A stretch of DNA of 64,000 nt from Agrococcus baldri. Its GTDB lineage: Bacteria > Actinomycetota > Actinomycetes > Actinomycetales > Microbacteriaceae. Where the stretch lies: contig FOZN01000001.1 in assembly GCA_900114805.1 (NCBI GenBank), positions 434,001-498,000 of the forward strand. The letters are read 5' to 3'. The notes below the pieces were generated by a model that ran no database searches, was not told where the DNA came from, and saw nothing but the letters and a program-made list of their open reading frames with translations. Numbering within the stretch: the stretch's first letter is position 1; each line of letters begins with the position of its first letter. Below are positions 35,391 through 44,280 of this stretch, one piece after another. The translations under genes and the position numbers were made by a program.

Positions 35391-35623
35391 CGCGCCGCTC
35401 CCGCGTAAGTAGTCGCGGCCACGCACGTAGCCGGCGGCTCGCGCTCGAACCTCGGACTACGCCCGGCAGGCTGGTCTTGGCTTGCCTCCAGGATCGGCCG
35501 CAGGCGCGCGTAGCGGGGCGAGCGCGGCCGGGAGGCCAGCGCGATCCGGCACGCGGCCCCGACGCGGGCGGCCGAATAGCGGCGCCACAGGCGCAGCACC
35601 GCCAGCGCCGCCACCGGCACCAA
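35387..35623 (-). pseudogene. IS21-family istA, C-terminal fragment
   Basis: Minus-strand frame VAALAVLRLWRRYSAARVGA, then SPRYARLRPILEASQDQ, the usual end of an IstA transposase, running to a stop that overlaps the istB ATG. Near the end the frame has slipped relative to an alternative reading GYVRGRDYLRG in the frame of the upstream GTG. The rest of istA toward higher coordinates is gone. Confidence 0.7.
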
Positions 35624-35805
35624 CCAGCGCTATCCTGACCTGGCGACCTGGGGGAAGTCCGGTGAGCAGCTCTGAGAAGTGACCGCCGTCAGCGGAGCGG
35701 CCCGACGCCCACTCCGAGCGCGCAGCTACGTTAACCCGATGGCGTCATCAATGTGACGTCGACCACCGGATACACATCGCATTCCGGCGCCCCACACTCC
35801 GAAAC
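35624..35805. other. 182 bp without a gene
   Basis: Sequence between the IS21 relic and the epimerase stop. I see no open frame with family likeness and no clear terminator. Confidence 0.4.
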
Positions 35806-36861
35806 CTACGCAGAACGCAAGGCTGAGACAACTTGAGCAGCAGCGGCTCCCTCGCCGTACGGAGTCGCATCTGTGTCCACCGGCGCCGGCCGCTGCACCA
35901 CGGCAGCCAGAGTATCTAGGTCCTGTACTAACTGATTCCACCCCAGGTCGACGGTCTCGCTCCACTCGGTCTCTGTTCGAAGGGTGGTGCAGGGCACCCG
36001 GAGAAGGAACGCCTCTTTCTGAAGTCCTCCCGAGTCGGTAATTACACCCGCACTCCCTAGGACCGCACCGATTAGTTCCGAGTACGACAACGGCTCGTGA
36101 ATCTTCAGCGACCCCCGCTCCAGATCGAGGTCCAACGCAGACGCCTTCGAGAGGAATCGCGGATGAGCGAATAGCATTACAGGCTTGTCCAGAGCCTGCA
36201 ACGCGGCAACTATTGCCCGCAATCGCGCGGGGTTATCAGTGTTCTCCGCTCGGTGAATCGTCGCCGCGTAGTAAGAACCCGGTTCGCTTCCTGACAGCGC
36301 GACGAGGCCGAGCGCGCGCGCTTCGTCCCTCGCCCGGTGCAGCACATCGACCATGACATCACCGACCAGCACGCTGCGGTTGGAGAGACCCTCACGCGCC
36401 AGATGTGACATTGCAGTGACCGTAGGTGCCAAGAGCAGGTCGGCCGCATGATCAGTGAGAACCCGGTTGTGCTCTTCTGGCATGCGCCTGTTGAAAGAGC
36501 GCAAACCAGCCTCTAGATGCGCAACAGGGAAATGCATCTTGACGGCGCTCAATGCGCCGGCGACGGTCGAGTTGGTGTCGCCATAAACCAGCACCCAATC
36601 AGGGGTGTAGTCCTCAAGCACCCTGTCCATACCGCTCAGTATTGCGCCGGTCTGATGGCCGTGGCTCCCCGACCCGACAGCCAGGTGCACATCCGGCGCT
36701 GAGATTCCCAGTCCGTCGAAAAATACTTGGGAAAGCATCGGATCATAGTGCTGACCAGTGTGCACGATCACGTGCTCGATGCCACTCTCCCGAAACTGTC
36801 GGTCGATCGGCGAGAGTTTCACGAACTGCGGGCGCGCACCAACTACACTCATTACTTTCAC
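35806..36861 (-). CDS. wecB: non-hydrolysing UDP-N-acetylglucosamine 2-epimerase (WecB/WbpI family)
   Basis: A 351-residue GT-B-like epimerase: GARPQFVKLSP, VHTGQHYD, VYGDTNSTVAGALSA, HLEAGLRSFNRRMPEEHNRV and ITDSGGLQKEAFLLRVPCTT, all diagnostic. The family interconverts UDP-GlcNAc and UDP-ManNAc; WbpI members act instead on UDP-2,3-diacetamido-glucuronic acid. Because the four other enzymes of that pathway are encoded next door (37089-41107, plus strand), the WbpI role is likely here (inference). It is transcribed opposite to them. Start ATG 36861. Confidence 0.88.
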   Translation of the reverse strand: MKVMSVVGARPQFVKLSPIDRQFRESGIEHVIVHTGQHYDPMLSQVFFDGLGISAPDVHLAVGSGSHGHQTGAILSGMDRVLEDYTPDWVLVYGDTNSTVAGALSAVKMHFPVAHLEAGLRSFNRRMPEEHNRVLTDHAADLLLAPTVTAMSHLAREGLSNRSVLVGDVMVDVLHRARDEARALGLVALSGSEPGSYYAATIHRAENTDNPARLRAIVAALQALDKPVMLFAHPRFLSKASALDLDLERGSLKIHEPLSYSELIGAVLGSAGVITDSGGLQKEAFLLRVPCTTLRTETEWSETVDLGWNQLVQDLDTLAAVVQRPAPVDTDATPYGEGAAAAQVVSALRSA

Positions 36862-37088
36862 ACGACGATCTTAGCTTCCCTCATCGTGTTGGCCGGTCCC
36901 GGTAGGGCTGATGACGCCTAGATGCTCGGCCAGGCCGCTGGGAGAGATTCCCGTCCGGTAGGCCACGGTCGCCGCCGACACCCCTTACTCCACCCTGCCT
37001 ATCATCCCGCCCGGTAGCACTTGTCGGCGCTCCACCCAGGGAGGGCGTCAGCAGGCACCGCCTCGTGAGGCCCCGTAGACTGTGCTGG

Positions 37089-37688
37089 ATGGCCCACCTT
37101 TCCCCTCCAAAAATCATGCCTAGCGCCGACGTCGATGCGCGAGCACTCATCGGCGACGGCACCAGCGTCTGGCATCTCGCGCAGATTCGCGAATACGCGC
37201 GCATCGGAGCCGAGTGCATAGTCGGCCGCGGCGCTTACATCGGCACTGGCGTCAAGCTAGGCGATCGCTGCAAGGTGCAGAATTCGGCTCTGATCTATGA
37301 GCCGGCCATCCTTGGTGAGGGCGTGTTTATCGGCCCAGGTGTAGTGCTCACCAATGACCTCTACCCTCGGGCAATCACGGAAGATGGCCGCTTGAAGGCT
37401 GCGACCGACTGGGAAGCGACGGGGGTGACAATTGGTCGTGGAGCGGCCATAGGCGCGCGTGCTGTGTGCGTTGCGCCCGTAACCATTGGCGACTGGGCGA
37501 CGGTGGCCGCAGGCGCTGTCGTCACCCGAGATGTCCCCGCGTTCGCGCTGGTGGCGGGCGTGCCAGCTCGTCAGATCGCGTGGGTGGGTCCCGCCGGGCG
37601 GAAGCTTGAGTTACGAGACGGTCGATACGTGTGTCCTGCAACCGGTACGGAGTTCATTGAGACTGAAGGAGTTCTCTCGCATGCCTGA
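37089..37688 (+). CDS. left-handed beta-helix N-acetyltransferase (WbpD/WlbB-like)
   Basis: A 199-residue hexapeptide-repeat acyltransferase: VDARALIGDGTSVWHLAQIR at the N-terminus, then repeats such as IGAECIVGRGAYIGTGVKLG, PGVVLTNDLYPR with an Asn-Asp near the active site, and AAGAVVTRDVPAFALVAGVP. This matches UDP-2-acetamido-3-amino-glucuronate N-acetyltransferases. It would use acetyl-CoA on the 3-amino group. Start ATG 37089, about 11 bp after a -10-like TAGACT, so the transcript may be leaderless. It overlaps the aminotransferase gene by 8 bp. Confidence 0.85.
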   Translation: MAHLSPPKIMPSADVDARALIGDGTSVWHLAQIREYARIGAECIVGRGAYIGTGVKLGDRCKVQNSALIYEPAILGEGVFIGPGVVLTNDLYPRAITEDGRLKAATDWEATGVTIGRGAAIGARAVCVAPVTIGDWATVAAGAVVTRDVPAFALVAGVPARQIAWVGPAGRKLELRDGRYVCPATGTEFIETEGVLSHA

Positions 37689-38778
37689 ACTTATCGCCGC
37701 CGCGAAGCCGATCATCGGCGATGAAGAGCGACAGGCCGTCGACCGCGTCATGAGGTCTGGGATGATCGCTCAGGGGCCCGAGGTAGCGGCCTTCGAGGTC
37801 GAGTTCGGCGCCCAACTCGCCGGAGGCCGGACCTCGGTAGCCGTCAACTCCGGCACAGCGGGGTTGCACCTCGGCTTGCTCGCTGCCGGCATTGGCCCGG
37901 GTGACGAAGTGATTGTGCCGTCGTTCACCTTCGCCGCGACCGGAAATTCAGTCGCGCTAACGGGCGCGACGCCGGTCTTCGCCGACATCGAGCTCGACAC
38001 CTACTCGCTCGACCCCGCGGCAGTCGAGAGCGCTATCACGCCTCGCACCCGGGCAATCATGCCGGTCCACCTATACGGACACCCCGCGCGAATGCGCGAA
38101 CTACGGACGTTAGCTGACACGCACGGCCTAATGCTGTTCGAGGACGCTGCGCAAGCGCATGGCGCGTCACTGGACGGTGCGCTGGTTGGGACCTTCGGTA
38201 CGTTCGCCATGTTCAGCCTCTACCCCACGAAGAACATGACAAGCGGCGAGGGCGGGATGGTCGTCGTCGAGAGGGAAGAGCTCGCCCGCGCGGTGAAGCT
38301 GCTCCGCAACCAGGGCATGGAGCGGCAGTACGCGAACGAGGTCATTGGCTTCAACGCGCGAATGACAGATATCCACGCCGCGATCGGGCGTGTGCAGTTG
38401 AAAAAGGTGGGTGCGTGGACGGCGAGGCGCCAAGCGAATGCCGCGCGACTAGACCGCGACCTGAGGGGCGTGCGCACTCCGGTCGTGGCGGACGGGGCAT
38501 CGCACGTCTATCACCAGTACACGATCCGCGTCGACGACGACCGTGACGGCTTCTCGCGAGCGCTGAAGGACGAGCACGGCATCGGCAATGGTGTGTACTA
38601 CCCGATTCCGAATCACCGGCTGGACTCGCTGGCGAAATTTGCATCCGGCCTCGACCTCCCGAACACCGAGACGGCTGCGTCGACCGTTGTGTCTCTACCT
38701 GTCCACCCCTCACTAGATGAGGCAGACCTAGACCGGATCGTCTCCGCCGTCAACGCACTGGCACGAGCGGGCGCGTGA
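37681..38778 (+). CDS. DegT-family 3-keto-sugar aminotransferase (WbpE-like)
   Basis: A 365-residue PLP aminotransferase with GAAGGAG before ATG 37681. The PLP lysine is in SLYPTKNMTSGEGGM; the phosphate-binding block is VNSGTAGLHLGLLAAGIGPGD; FEDAAQAHGA holds the PLP-pyridine Asp. It fits the WbpE/WlbC type that aminates UDP-3-keto-GlcNAcA using glutamate. It sits exactly between the acetyltransferase and dehydrogenase genes, with overlaps on both sides, as expected for one pathway. Confidence 0.86.
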   Translation: MPELIAAAKPIIGDEERQAVDRVMRSGMIAQGPEVAAFEVEFGAQLAGGRTSVAVNSGTAGLHLGLLAAGIGPGDEVIVPSFTFAATGNSVALTGATPVFADIELDTYSLDPAAVESAITPRTRAIMPVHLYGHPARMRELRTLADTHGLMLFEDAAQAHGASLDGALVGTFGTFAMFSLYPTKNMTSGEGGMVVVEREELARAVKLLRNQGMERQYANEVIGFNARMTDIHAAIGRVQLKKVGAWTARRQANAARLDRDLRGVRTPVVADGASHVYHQYTIRVDDDRDGFSRALKDEHGIGNGVYYPIPNHRLDSLAKFASGLDLPNTETAASTVVSLPVHPSLDEADLDRIVSAVNALARAGA

Positions 38779-39773
38779 TGGCAGTGCTACGGGCGGGTCT
38801 GATCGGCCTTGGAATGATGGGCCGCCACCACGCGCGGGTGATGCGCGAGATCGATGGCGTCGAGCTCATTGCAGTTGCGGACGCGATGGGTGATCCGCAC
38901 GGCGCGGCCGGCGATCTCCCGACGCTCTCTGGTGTCGACGAACTCATTGGTGCAGATATCGATCTTGCTGTCGTCGCAGTGCCGACGCAATTCCACGAGG
39001 ACGTCGCGATCCGGCTTGCCAAAGCAGGTGTGCACACGCTCGTCGAGAAGCCAATCGCTCACTCGGTCGCAGCTGGTGCTCGGATGCGAGACGCCTTCGC
39101 AGAGCGCGGACTCGTGGGCGCCGTCGGCCACATCGAACGGTTCAATCCAGCCCTGCAGCAGTTGCGGAAGCGTATTCAATACGGAGACCTCGGCTCCGTC
39201 TACCAGATCGCGACTCGACGGCAGGGCCCCTTCCCTGCCCGAATCGCTGACGTTGGCGTAGGAAAGGATCTGGCGTCGCACGACGTCGACTTGACCGCGT
39301 GGATCGCAGGAAGTCCGTACGCCAGCGTCTCAGGCCAGGTCGCGATGAAGTCCGGCCGACCCCACGAAGACATGGTGTTGGTGACTGGCAAACTCGAGAA
39401 TGGCGTGAACGTCAACCACATCGTCAACTGGCTCAGTCCGATGAAGGAAAGGCTGACGACGGTCACCGGAGAAAAAGGCACGTTCATAGCCGACACAATG
39501 ACTGGCGACCTTACGTTCTATGCCAACGGCACAATTGACGTCGAATGGGAATCGATCTCTTCGTTCCGCGGAGTCTCAGAGGGCGATGTCACCCGTTTCG
39601 CCTTCGCCAAACGAGAGCCCCTCCGCGTCGAGCACGAGGCGTTCCGCGACGCGGTGCTCGGCCTCGATAGCGACGTAGTAACCATGGAGCAGGGGCTTCA
39701 CACGCTGGAGATCGTCGAGGCGGCCCTGGAGTCCGCACACTCCGGCCAGACGGTCTCCATTCAACAGCACTGA
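38778..39773 (+). CDS. Gfo/Idh/MocA-family oxidoreductase (WbpB/WlbA-like)
   Basis: A 331-residue protein. N-terminal Rossmann motif GLIGLGMMGRHHARVM; VEKPIAHS holds the family EKP catalytic Lys; and DVGVGKDLASHDVDLTAWI lies in the C-terminal domain. Its place fits the WbpB step, oxidation of C3 of UDP-GlcNAc-uronic acid to the 3-keto form. The ATG at 38778 overlaps the previous stop by one base (TGATG); a GTG three bases earlier is possible. No separate cofactor-recycling gene is seen. Confidence 0.85.
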   Translation: MAVLRAGLIGLGMMGRHHARVMREIDGVELIAVADAMGDPHGAAGDLPTLSGVDELIGADIDLAVVAVPTQFHEDVAIRLAKAGVHTLVEKPIAHSVAAGARMRDAFAERGLVGAVGHIERFNPALQQLRKRIQYGDLGSVYQIATRRQGPFPARIADVGVGKDLASHDVDLTAWIAGSPYASVSGQVAMKSGRPHEDMVLVTGKLENGVNVNHIVNWLSPMKERLTTVTGEKGTFIADTMTGDLTFYANGTIDVEWESISSFRGVSEGDVTRFAFAKREPLRVEHEAFRDAVLGLDSDVVTMEQGLHTLEIVEAALESAHSGQTVSIQQH

Positions 39774-39802
39774 CAAGACCAAAACGACACAAAGGACCCC
39801 TT

Positions 39803-41107
39803 ATGCGCATCGCCGTCGTAGCCCTCGGTAAGATTGGCCTTCCCCTTGCTGTGCAGTTCGCCGACGCCGGCCACGAAGTCGTCGGCGTCGACGTCAACGA
39901 GCGCACAGTGCAGCTTGTCAACGCGGGCACCGAGCCTTTCCCCGGCGAGGCGGATCTGCAGGAGAAACTCGCCGCTGCGGTAGGCGACGGGCGCCTGCGC
40001 GCAACGACGGACTATGCGACGGGTATCCCGGGCGCAGAGGCCGTGGTGCTGGTGGTACCACTATTCGTCGACGACGCGTCCTGGGAGCCAGATTTCGGTT
40101 GGATGGACGCCGCAACGCGTTCGCTCGCAGAGCACCTCACCCCCGGCACACTCGTGTCCTACGAAACGACCTTGCCGGTCGGCACGACACGTACGCGCTG
40201 GAAGCCGATGCTGGAGGAGATCTCCGGGCTTACGGAAGGCGAGGACTTCCACCTGGTGTTCTCCCCTGAGCGCGTGCTCACCGGACGTGTCTTCCAGGAT
40301 CTCCGCCGCTACCCCAAGCTCATCGGTGGGCTCTCCGCTACCGGCGCTGAGCGCGGACGGGCCTTCTACGAAGCCGTGCTCACTTTCGACGAGCGACCAG
40401 ATCTCGCGCGCGAGAACGGCGTGTGGGACCTCGGTTCGGCGGAGGCCGCAGAGATGGCAAAGCTCGCAGAGACGACCTACCGAGACGTCAACATCGGACT
40501 CGCCAACCAGTTCGCCGTGTACGCCGACTCCGTAGGCGTAGACGTCTACCAGGTCATCGAGGCATGTAACTCCCAGCCGTACAGCCACATTCACCGACCC
40601 GGCATCGCTGTCGGCGGCCACTGCATCCCTGTCTACCCTCGGCTCTACCTCGCGACGGATGGCAATGCCGAGATCGTCCGAACAGCGCGAAAGTTCAATG
40701 CGTCGATGCCGGAGCGACTCGTGGCGCGGGCCTCGTCGACGCTTGGCGGCCTCGACGGATTGAACGCCGTTGTGCTAGGCGCGGCCTACCGAGGCGGTGT
40801 GAAGGAGACCGCGTTCTCGGGTGTCTTCGCCACTGCAGAGGCCCTCAAGGCCGCGGGAGCCACGGTACGCGTTCACGACCCGCTCTATAGCGACGACGAG
40901 CTCGCATCGCTCGGCTTCGACGCGTTCCACATTGGTGACACCGCCGACGTCGCAATCGTCCAGACCGATCATTCGGACTACGCATCGCTAAGTGCATCCG
41001 ACCTGCCCGGTCTCAAGCTGCTCGTCGATGGCCGGAACATCTCCGATGCCGACAGCTGGCGGGGCACGCCGAGGATCGTGCTTGGCAAGGGCCAGGCGAC
41101 CGACTGA
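39803..41107 (+). CDS. UDP-N-acetylhexosamine 6-dehydrogenase (WbpA/WecC-like)
   Basis: A 434-residue nucleotide-sugar dehydrogenase with AAAGGA before ATG 39803. N-terminal NAD motif VALGKIGLPLAV; central ETTLPVGTTR; FSPERVLTG; catalytic Cys in VGGHCIPVYP; C-terminal UDP-binding domain with GAAYRGGVKETAFS. It oxidises C6 of a UDP-HexNAc twice to the uronic acid. With the three genes upstream and the epimerase it completes a route to UDP-ManNAc(3NAc)A. The 29-bp gap to the previous gene implies one operon. Confidence 0.9.
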   Translation: MRIAVVALGKIGLPLAVQFADAGHEVVGVDVNERTVQLVNAGTEPFPGEADLQEKLAAAVGDGRLRATTDYATGIPGAEAVVLVVPLFVDDASWEPDFGWMDAATRSLAEHLTPGTLVSYETTLPVGTTRTRWKPMLEEISGLTEGEDFHLVFSPERVLTGRVFQDLRRYPKLIGGLSATGAERGRAFYEAVLTFDERPDLARENGVWDLGSAEAAEMAKLAETTYRDVNIGLANQFAVYADSVGVDVYQVIEACNSQPYSHIHRPGIAVGGHCIPVYPRLYLATDGNAEIVRTARKFNASMPERLVARASSTLGGLDGLNAVVLGAAYRGGVKETAFSGVFATAEALKAAGATVRVHDPLYSDDELASLGFDAFHIGDTADVAIVQTDHSDYASLSASDLPGLKLLVDGRNISDADSWRGTPRIVLGKGQATD

Positions 41108-41156
41108 CGCAGATGCGACGAGAGCGGCCGGCAGCGCGCCCTCCTGCTCTACTGCC

Positions 41157-42026
41157 TCAGAGGCTCAGGATCTCCACGGTCTCGTCGGCCCACACCCAGA
41201 CCTGTCCACCGACGGCGCTGACCGCGACTTCAGCGCCGGCGCTCGCGCCGCTACACACGGTCTGCACGGCTCCAGCCACCACCACGCCGGCTGCCAGACC
41301 ATCGCAATCCGTGCTCCCTTCGAGCACGAGCGCCACGCCCGAATCGGCGGGTCCGATGGCGGTAACGCCTTGCGCGACCGATACCCAGTCGCCACCACTC
41401 GTGCGCGCCAATGCTTCATCCGCGCAGAGCACCACGCCGTCGCCTGTCGCGACTGCGGCGGAAGGAGCATCGCACGGAGCGTCAATAGCGACACCAGCGA
41501 GCACGAGCTGGCCCTGATCGGTGACGTACGATCCTGCCTCCTGCACAGGACTCGGCTCCCAACCGGCACCGGCGGTGAAGGTGCGATGCACGACCGGCCC
41601 GCACTGCTCGTCGGCGACCACGACGAGACCCCTTTGCCCGTCCGCACGCGGTTCGAGAGCCAGAACGGTGGCGCCCAGCGCGAGGCCAGCCGGGGACCAT
41701 GTTGCTCCGCCATCCGACGTGATCTCGAACGTCCCCGGCTCGAGGCAAGAACCCGCAACCGCCCGCCATGCCGCGGAACCATCGATGGCCGCGATCATGC
41801 GCGTCCGGCTGGAGGATTCTTCCTCAGCCGTCGCTGAGGGCGTCGCGCCCTGAGTCGTTGGCGCCGACGAACTCACGATCGGCGGTGCCGCTGCGTCTGG
41901 CGGCGTGTCATGCGCGCGCATCGCAAGTGCCACGAGCACGACATCGATGACGACGAGTACGGCGATCGCGATCAGACCGAACAGCAGTCTCCGCCCGCCT
42001 TGGCTGTCATCGATGAAGCGTCGCAT
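41157..42026 (-). CDS. membrane-anchored extracytoplasmic protein of unknown function
   Basis: A 289-residue protein: a short cytoplasmic N-terminus, one membrane segment (residues ~15-38), a Ser/Thr/Pro/Ala linker (to ~70), and a globular outer domain. That domain has a BNR/sialidase-like ITSDGGATWSP and repeated short beta-strand patterns with Cys residues at intervals, suggesting a beta-propeller-like fold with disulfides. The ATG 42026 overlaps the stop of the tyrosine kinase gene by one base, so it probably serves polysaccharide export or attachment. Not a recognised family. Confidence 0.65.
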   Translation of the reverse strand: MRRFIDDSQGGRRLLFGLIAIAVLVVIDVVLVALAMRAHDTPPDAAAPPIVSSSAPTTQGATPSATAEEESSSRTRMIAAIDGSAAWRAVAGSCLEPGTFEITSDGGATWSPAGLALGATVLALEPRADGQRGLVVVADEQCGPVVHRTFTAGAGWEPSPVQEAGSYVTDQGQLVLAGVAIDAPCDAPSAAVATGDGVVLCADEALARTSGGDWVSVAQGVTAIGPADSGVALVLEGSTDCDGLAAGVVVAGAVQTVCSGASAGAEVAVSAVGGQVWVWADETVEILSL

Positions 42027-43423
42027 CACCGCTGCCGAGAGATTGAGAGCCGCGGCTTTCTCTCCAACTTCTTCCGCTCGGTATAGCCGTAGTGCCCGTA
42101 GCCGTAGGCATCAGCGCCGCGCGTCGGCACCATCGTCAGCACCACGCCGCCGACCTGCGTGTCGGCCGTCTCAAGCAACTGGACTGCACTCTCGAGCTGC
42201 GTGCGGGTCGCCTTCCCAACCGAAGCCACGACAATCACGGCTTCCACGTGCTTCGACAGCACGGCCGCGTCAGTGACGGGCAGCAGCGGCGGCGCATCGA
42301 ACAAGATCCAGTCGAACTCGCTCTGCAGATCCTTGATCAGCGTCGCCATGGCCTTCGAACCCAACAGCTCGGAGGGGTTCGGTGGTATCTGACCCGCGGG
42401 CAGGACGTACAAGGACTTGGTGCCCCACTGCTGCACGGCGTCGACGAGCTCAGCGCGTCCGATGAGCACATCCGTGAGTCCGACACCACCGTCGAGATTC
42501 ATGTAGCTCGCGATCTTCGGCTTACGGAGGTCTGCGTCGACGAGGATCACCGTCTGGCCGGCGTCAGCGAGGGCCACGGCCAGATTGGCGGTCGTGGTGC
42601 TCTTGCCCTCGCCCGGCATCGAGGAGGTGACGACGAAGGTACGTGCGCCGTCATCGACCTCGATGAACTGCATGTTCGTGCGAAGCGTGCGGAACGACTC
42701 GGATCGAGGGCTCTGCGGGTCTACGTGCACGATCAGTGGCCGCTGCTTCGCCTTGGGATCGAACGCGATCGAGCCGATCATCGGCGCATCGGTCACTGCG
42801 CGAACGTCGCGTTCGCCACGAATCCGCGTGTCCAGGACTTCTCGGAGCAGCGCGAACCCGGCGGCAAGGGCCAGAGCAATGAGGGCACCAAGCGCCACGT
42901 TGACCGTTGTGCGGGGGCTGACGGGTGAGGCCGGCACCGTTGCCTGTTCCACAACAGCGAGCTGCACTGGGCTCGCGAGTTCCGGGCGCGACTCGATCTC
43001 ATCTACCGTCGTCGACAGGCTCGCGGCCGTCGCATCGGCGAGCGCAGCCGCCTCCGCAGGCTCACTGCTCGTCGCGGTGATCTCGATGATCGCCGTCTCC
43101 GGCACAGTTGTCGCGCTGATTCGTGAATCAAGAGCGCCGCGCTCGACATCGAGCTGGAGCGCAGCGATCACACCGTCGAGCACCCGCTGGGAGTCAACCA
43201 GGTTCGCGTAGGTCTGGACACGCGACAACGAGTACGTGTTGCCCTGAGCGAGCTCTGCGGTCGTCTCACCTGATTGCACGGACACGAAGACCTGTGTCGA
43301 GGCCGAGTAGGTAGGCGTCTGCACGAGCGAAGCCACCGCGCCAACTCCCACGCCGACGAGCGTTGCGGCCACCAGCAACACCCAATACTTCCTGATGATG
43401 CGGATGTAATCCGAAAGCTCCAA
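42026..43423 (-). CDS. Wzz-Wzc type chain-length regulator and tyrosine autokinase
   Basis: A 465-residue fusion. Residues 1-~195 form a Wzz domain with two membrane helices (after YIRIIRKYWVLLVAATLVG and before REVLDTRIRGE). The C-terminal BY-kinase has Walker A SSMPGEGKST, Walker A' ILVDADLRKP, Walker B ILFDAPPLL, and a Tyr cluster YGYGHYGY near the C-terminus for autophosphorylation. It controls polymer length and export. TTG start at 43423 with AGGGAG six bases upstream. Operon: phosphatase, kinase, anchored protein. Confidence 0.9.
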   Translation of the reverse strand: MELSDYIRIIRKYWVLLVAATLVGVGVGAVASLVQTPTYSASTQVFVSVQSGETTAELAQGNTYSLSRVQTYANLVDSQRVLDGVIAALQLDVERGALDSRISATTVPETAIIEITATSSEPAEAAALADATAASLSTTVDEIESRPELASPVQLAVVEQATVPASPVSPRTTVNVALGALIALALAAGFALLREVLDTRIRGERDVRAVTDAPMIGSIAFDPKAKQRPLIVHVDPQSPRSESFRTLRTNMQFIEVDDGARTFVVTSSMPGEGKSTTTANLAVALADAGQTVILVDADLRKPKIASYMNLDGGVGLTDVLIGRAELVDAVQQWGTKSLYVLPAGQIPPNPSELLGSKAMATLIKDLQSEFDWILFDAPPLLPVTDAAVLSKHVEAVIVVASVGKATRTQLESAVQLLETADTQVGGVVLTMVPTRGADAYGYGHYGYTERKKLERKPRLSISRQR

Positions 43424-43502
43424 CTTGACTCCCTAAGCGTGGCTGGGCGCGACAAGAGTGGGCGCACGCCCCAGATATCTTGTCACACCGAGGGTTTCGT
43501 CC

Positions 43503-44171
43503 TCAGCGCCCGCCTCTGGCGAGCGCGCGAAGACCAACAGCGATGCGCTCGACGTTTTCCTCTACGGCGTCTGCTGATCGGCGATAGACCTCTAGCTCGA
43601 GGCGATACGGATCTTCGATGTCGAGCTCCAGCGGGTCTTCGTGCGCTGGCATGAGGCCTCGCGCTGTGACAGCAGCGTCTACGACCCTGCGCATGAACGC
43701 GGCGAACCCGTCGTCTCCCAGGGACTCAACTACCATCTCGACGTCGCCGTCCGCCAGGGCATCGATGATGGTCGCGAACTCGATCAGCGTGAAGACTCGT
43801 CGGTTCGCGTTTGGCACGAGGCTGGCCGCCGCCGCCCGATGCTCGCGCCCCATGCCGAGGATCAGGTCCGCATCGCCGACGTGGCGCTCGTCAATCCGAC
43901 GCGCACGGTGCTCCAGCGTGTCTGCAACGCCGAGTCGCACCGCTTCTGCGGCGGCATGCTTGTCCATCGGATCGCCGTCGAAGGCCTTCGTGCCCGCGCT
44001 GGTCACGTTCATTGCCGGGATCGTGGTCCTGCCGAACGCTGCAGGAATCCGTGAGCGGAGGAGCTGCTCGGCCTGGGGCGAACGGCACAGATTGCCGGAG
44101 CAGACCGTAAGGATGCGGAAGACGTTGTCCGTTCTCGCGGGCTCTGAGGACTTCCGACTCGGCAGGGGCAT
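43503..44171 (-). CDS. low-molecular-weight protein tyrosine phosphatase (Wzb-like)
   Basis: A 222-residue LMW-PTP. The P-loop VCSGNLCRSPQ has the C-x5-R-S signature (nucleophile Cys, Arg), and the C-terminal IEDPYR carries the general-acid Asp. ILGMGREHRAAA is the conserved middle block. It is expected to dephosphorylate the Wzc-type kinase encoded next (79-bp gap). I start at ATG 44171; the longer frame adds eight residues. Paralogues lie at 48045-48719 (active) and 48872-49435 (degenerate). Confidence 0.9.
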   Translation of the reverse strand: MPLPSRKSSEPARTDNVFRILTVCSGNLCRSPQAEQLLRSRIPAAFGRTTIPAMNVTSAGTKAFDGDPMDKHAAAEAVRLGVADTLEHRARRIDERHVGDADLILGMGREHRAAAASLVPNANRRVFTLIEFATIIDALADGDVEMVVESLGDDGFAAFMRRVVDAAVTARGLMPAHEDPLELDIEDPYRLELEVYRRSADAVEENVERIAVGLRALARGGR

Positions 44172-44280
44172 GGAATCAGGATATCGGCCGATCAAACCAC
44201 GCAGCCTGCATTTGTCGCGGCGAGCAGCAGGTAGCCTGACAGGCGATCACCGCACCGACGTCATGAGAGGATGCGCCGCT

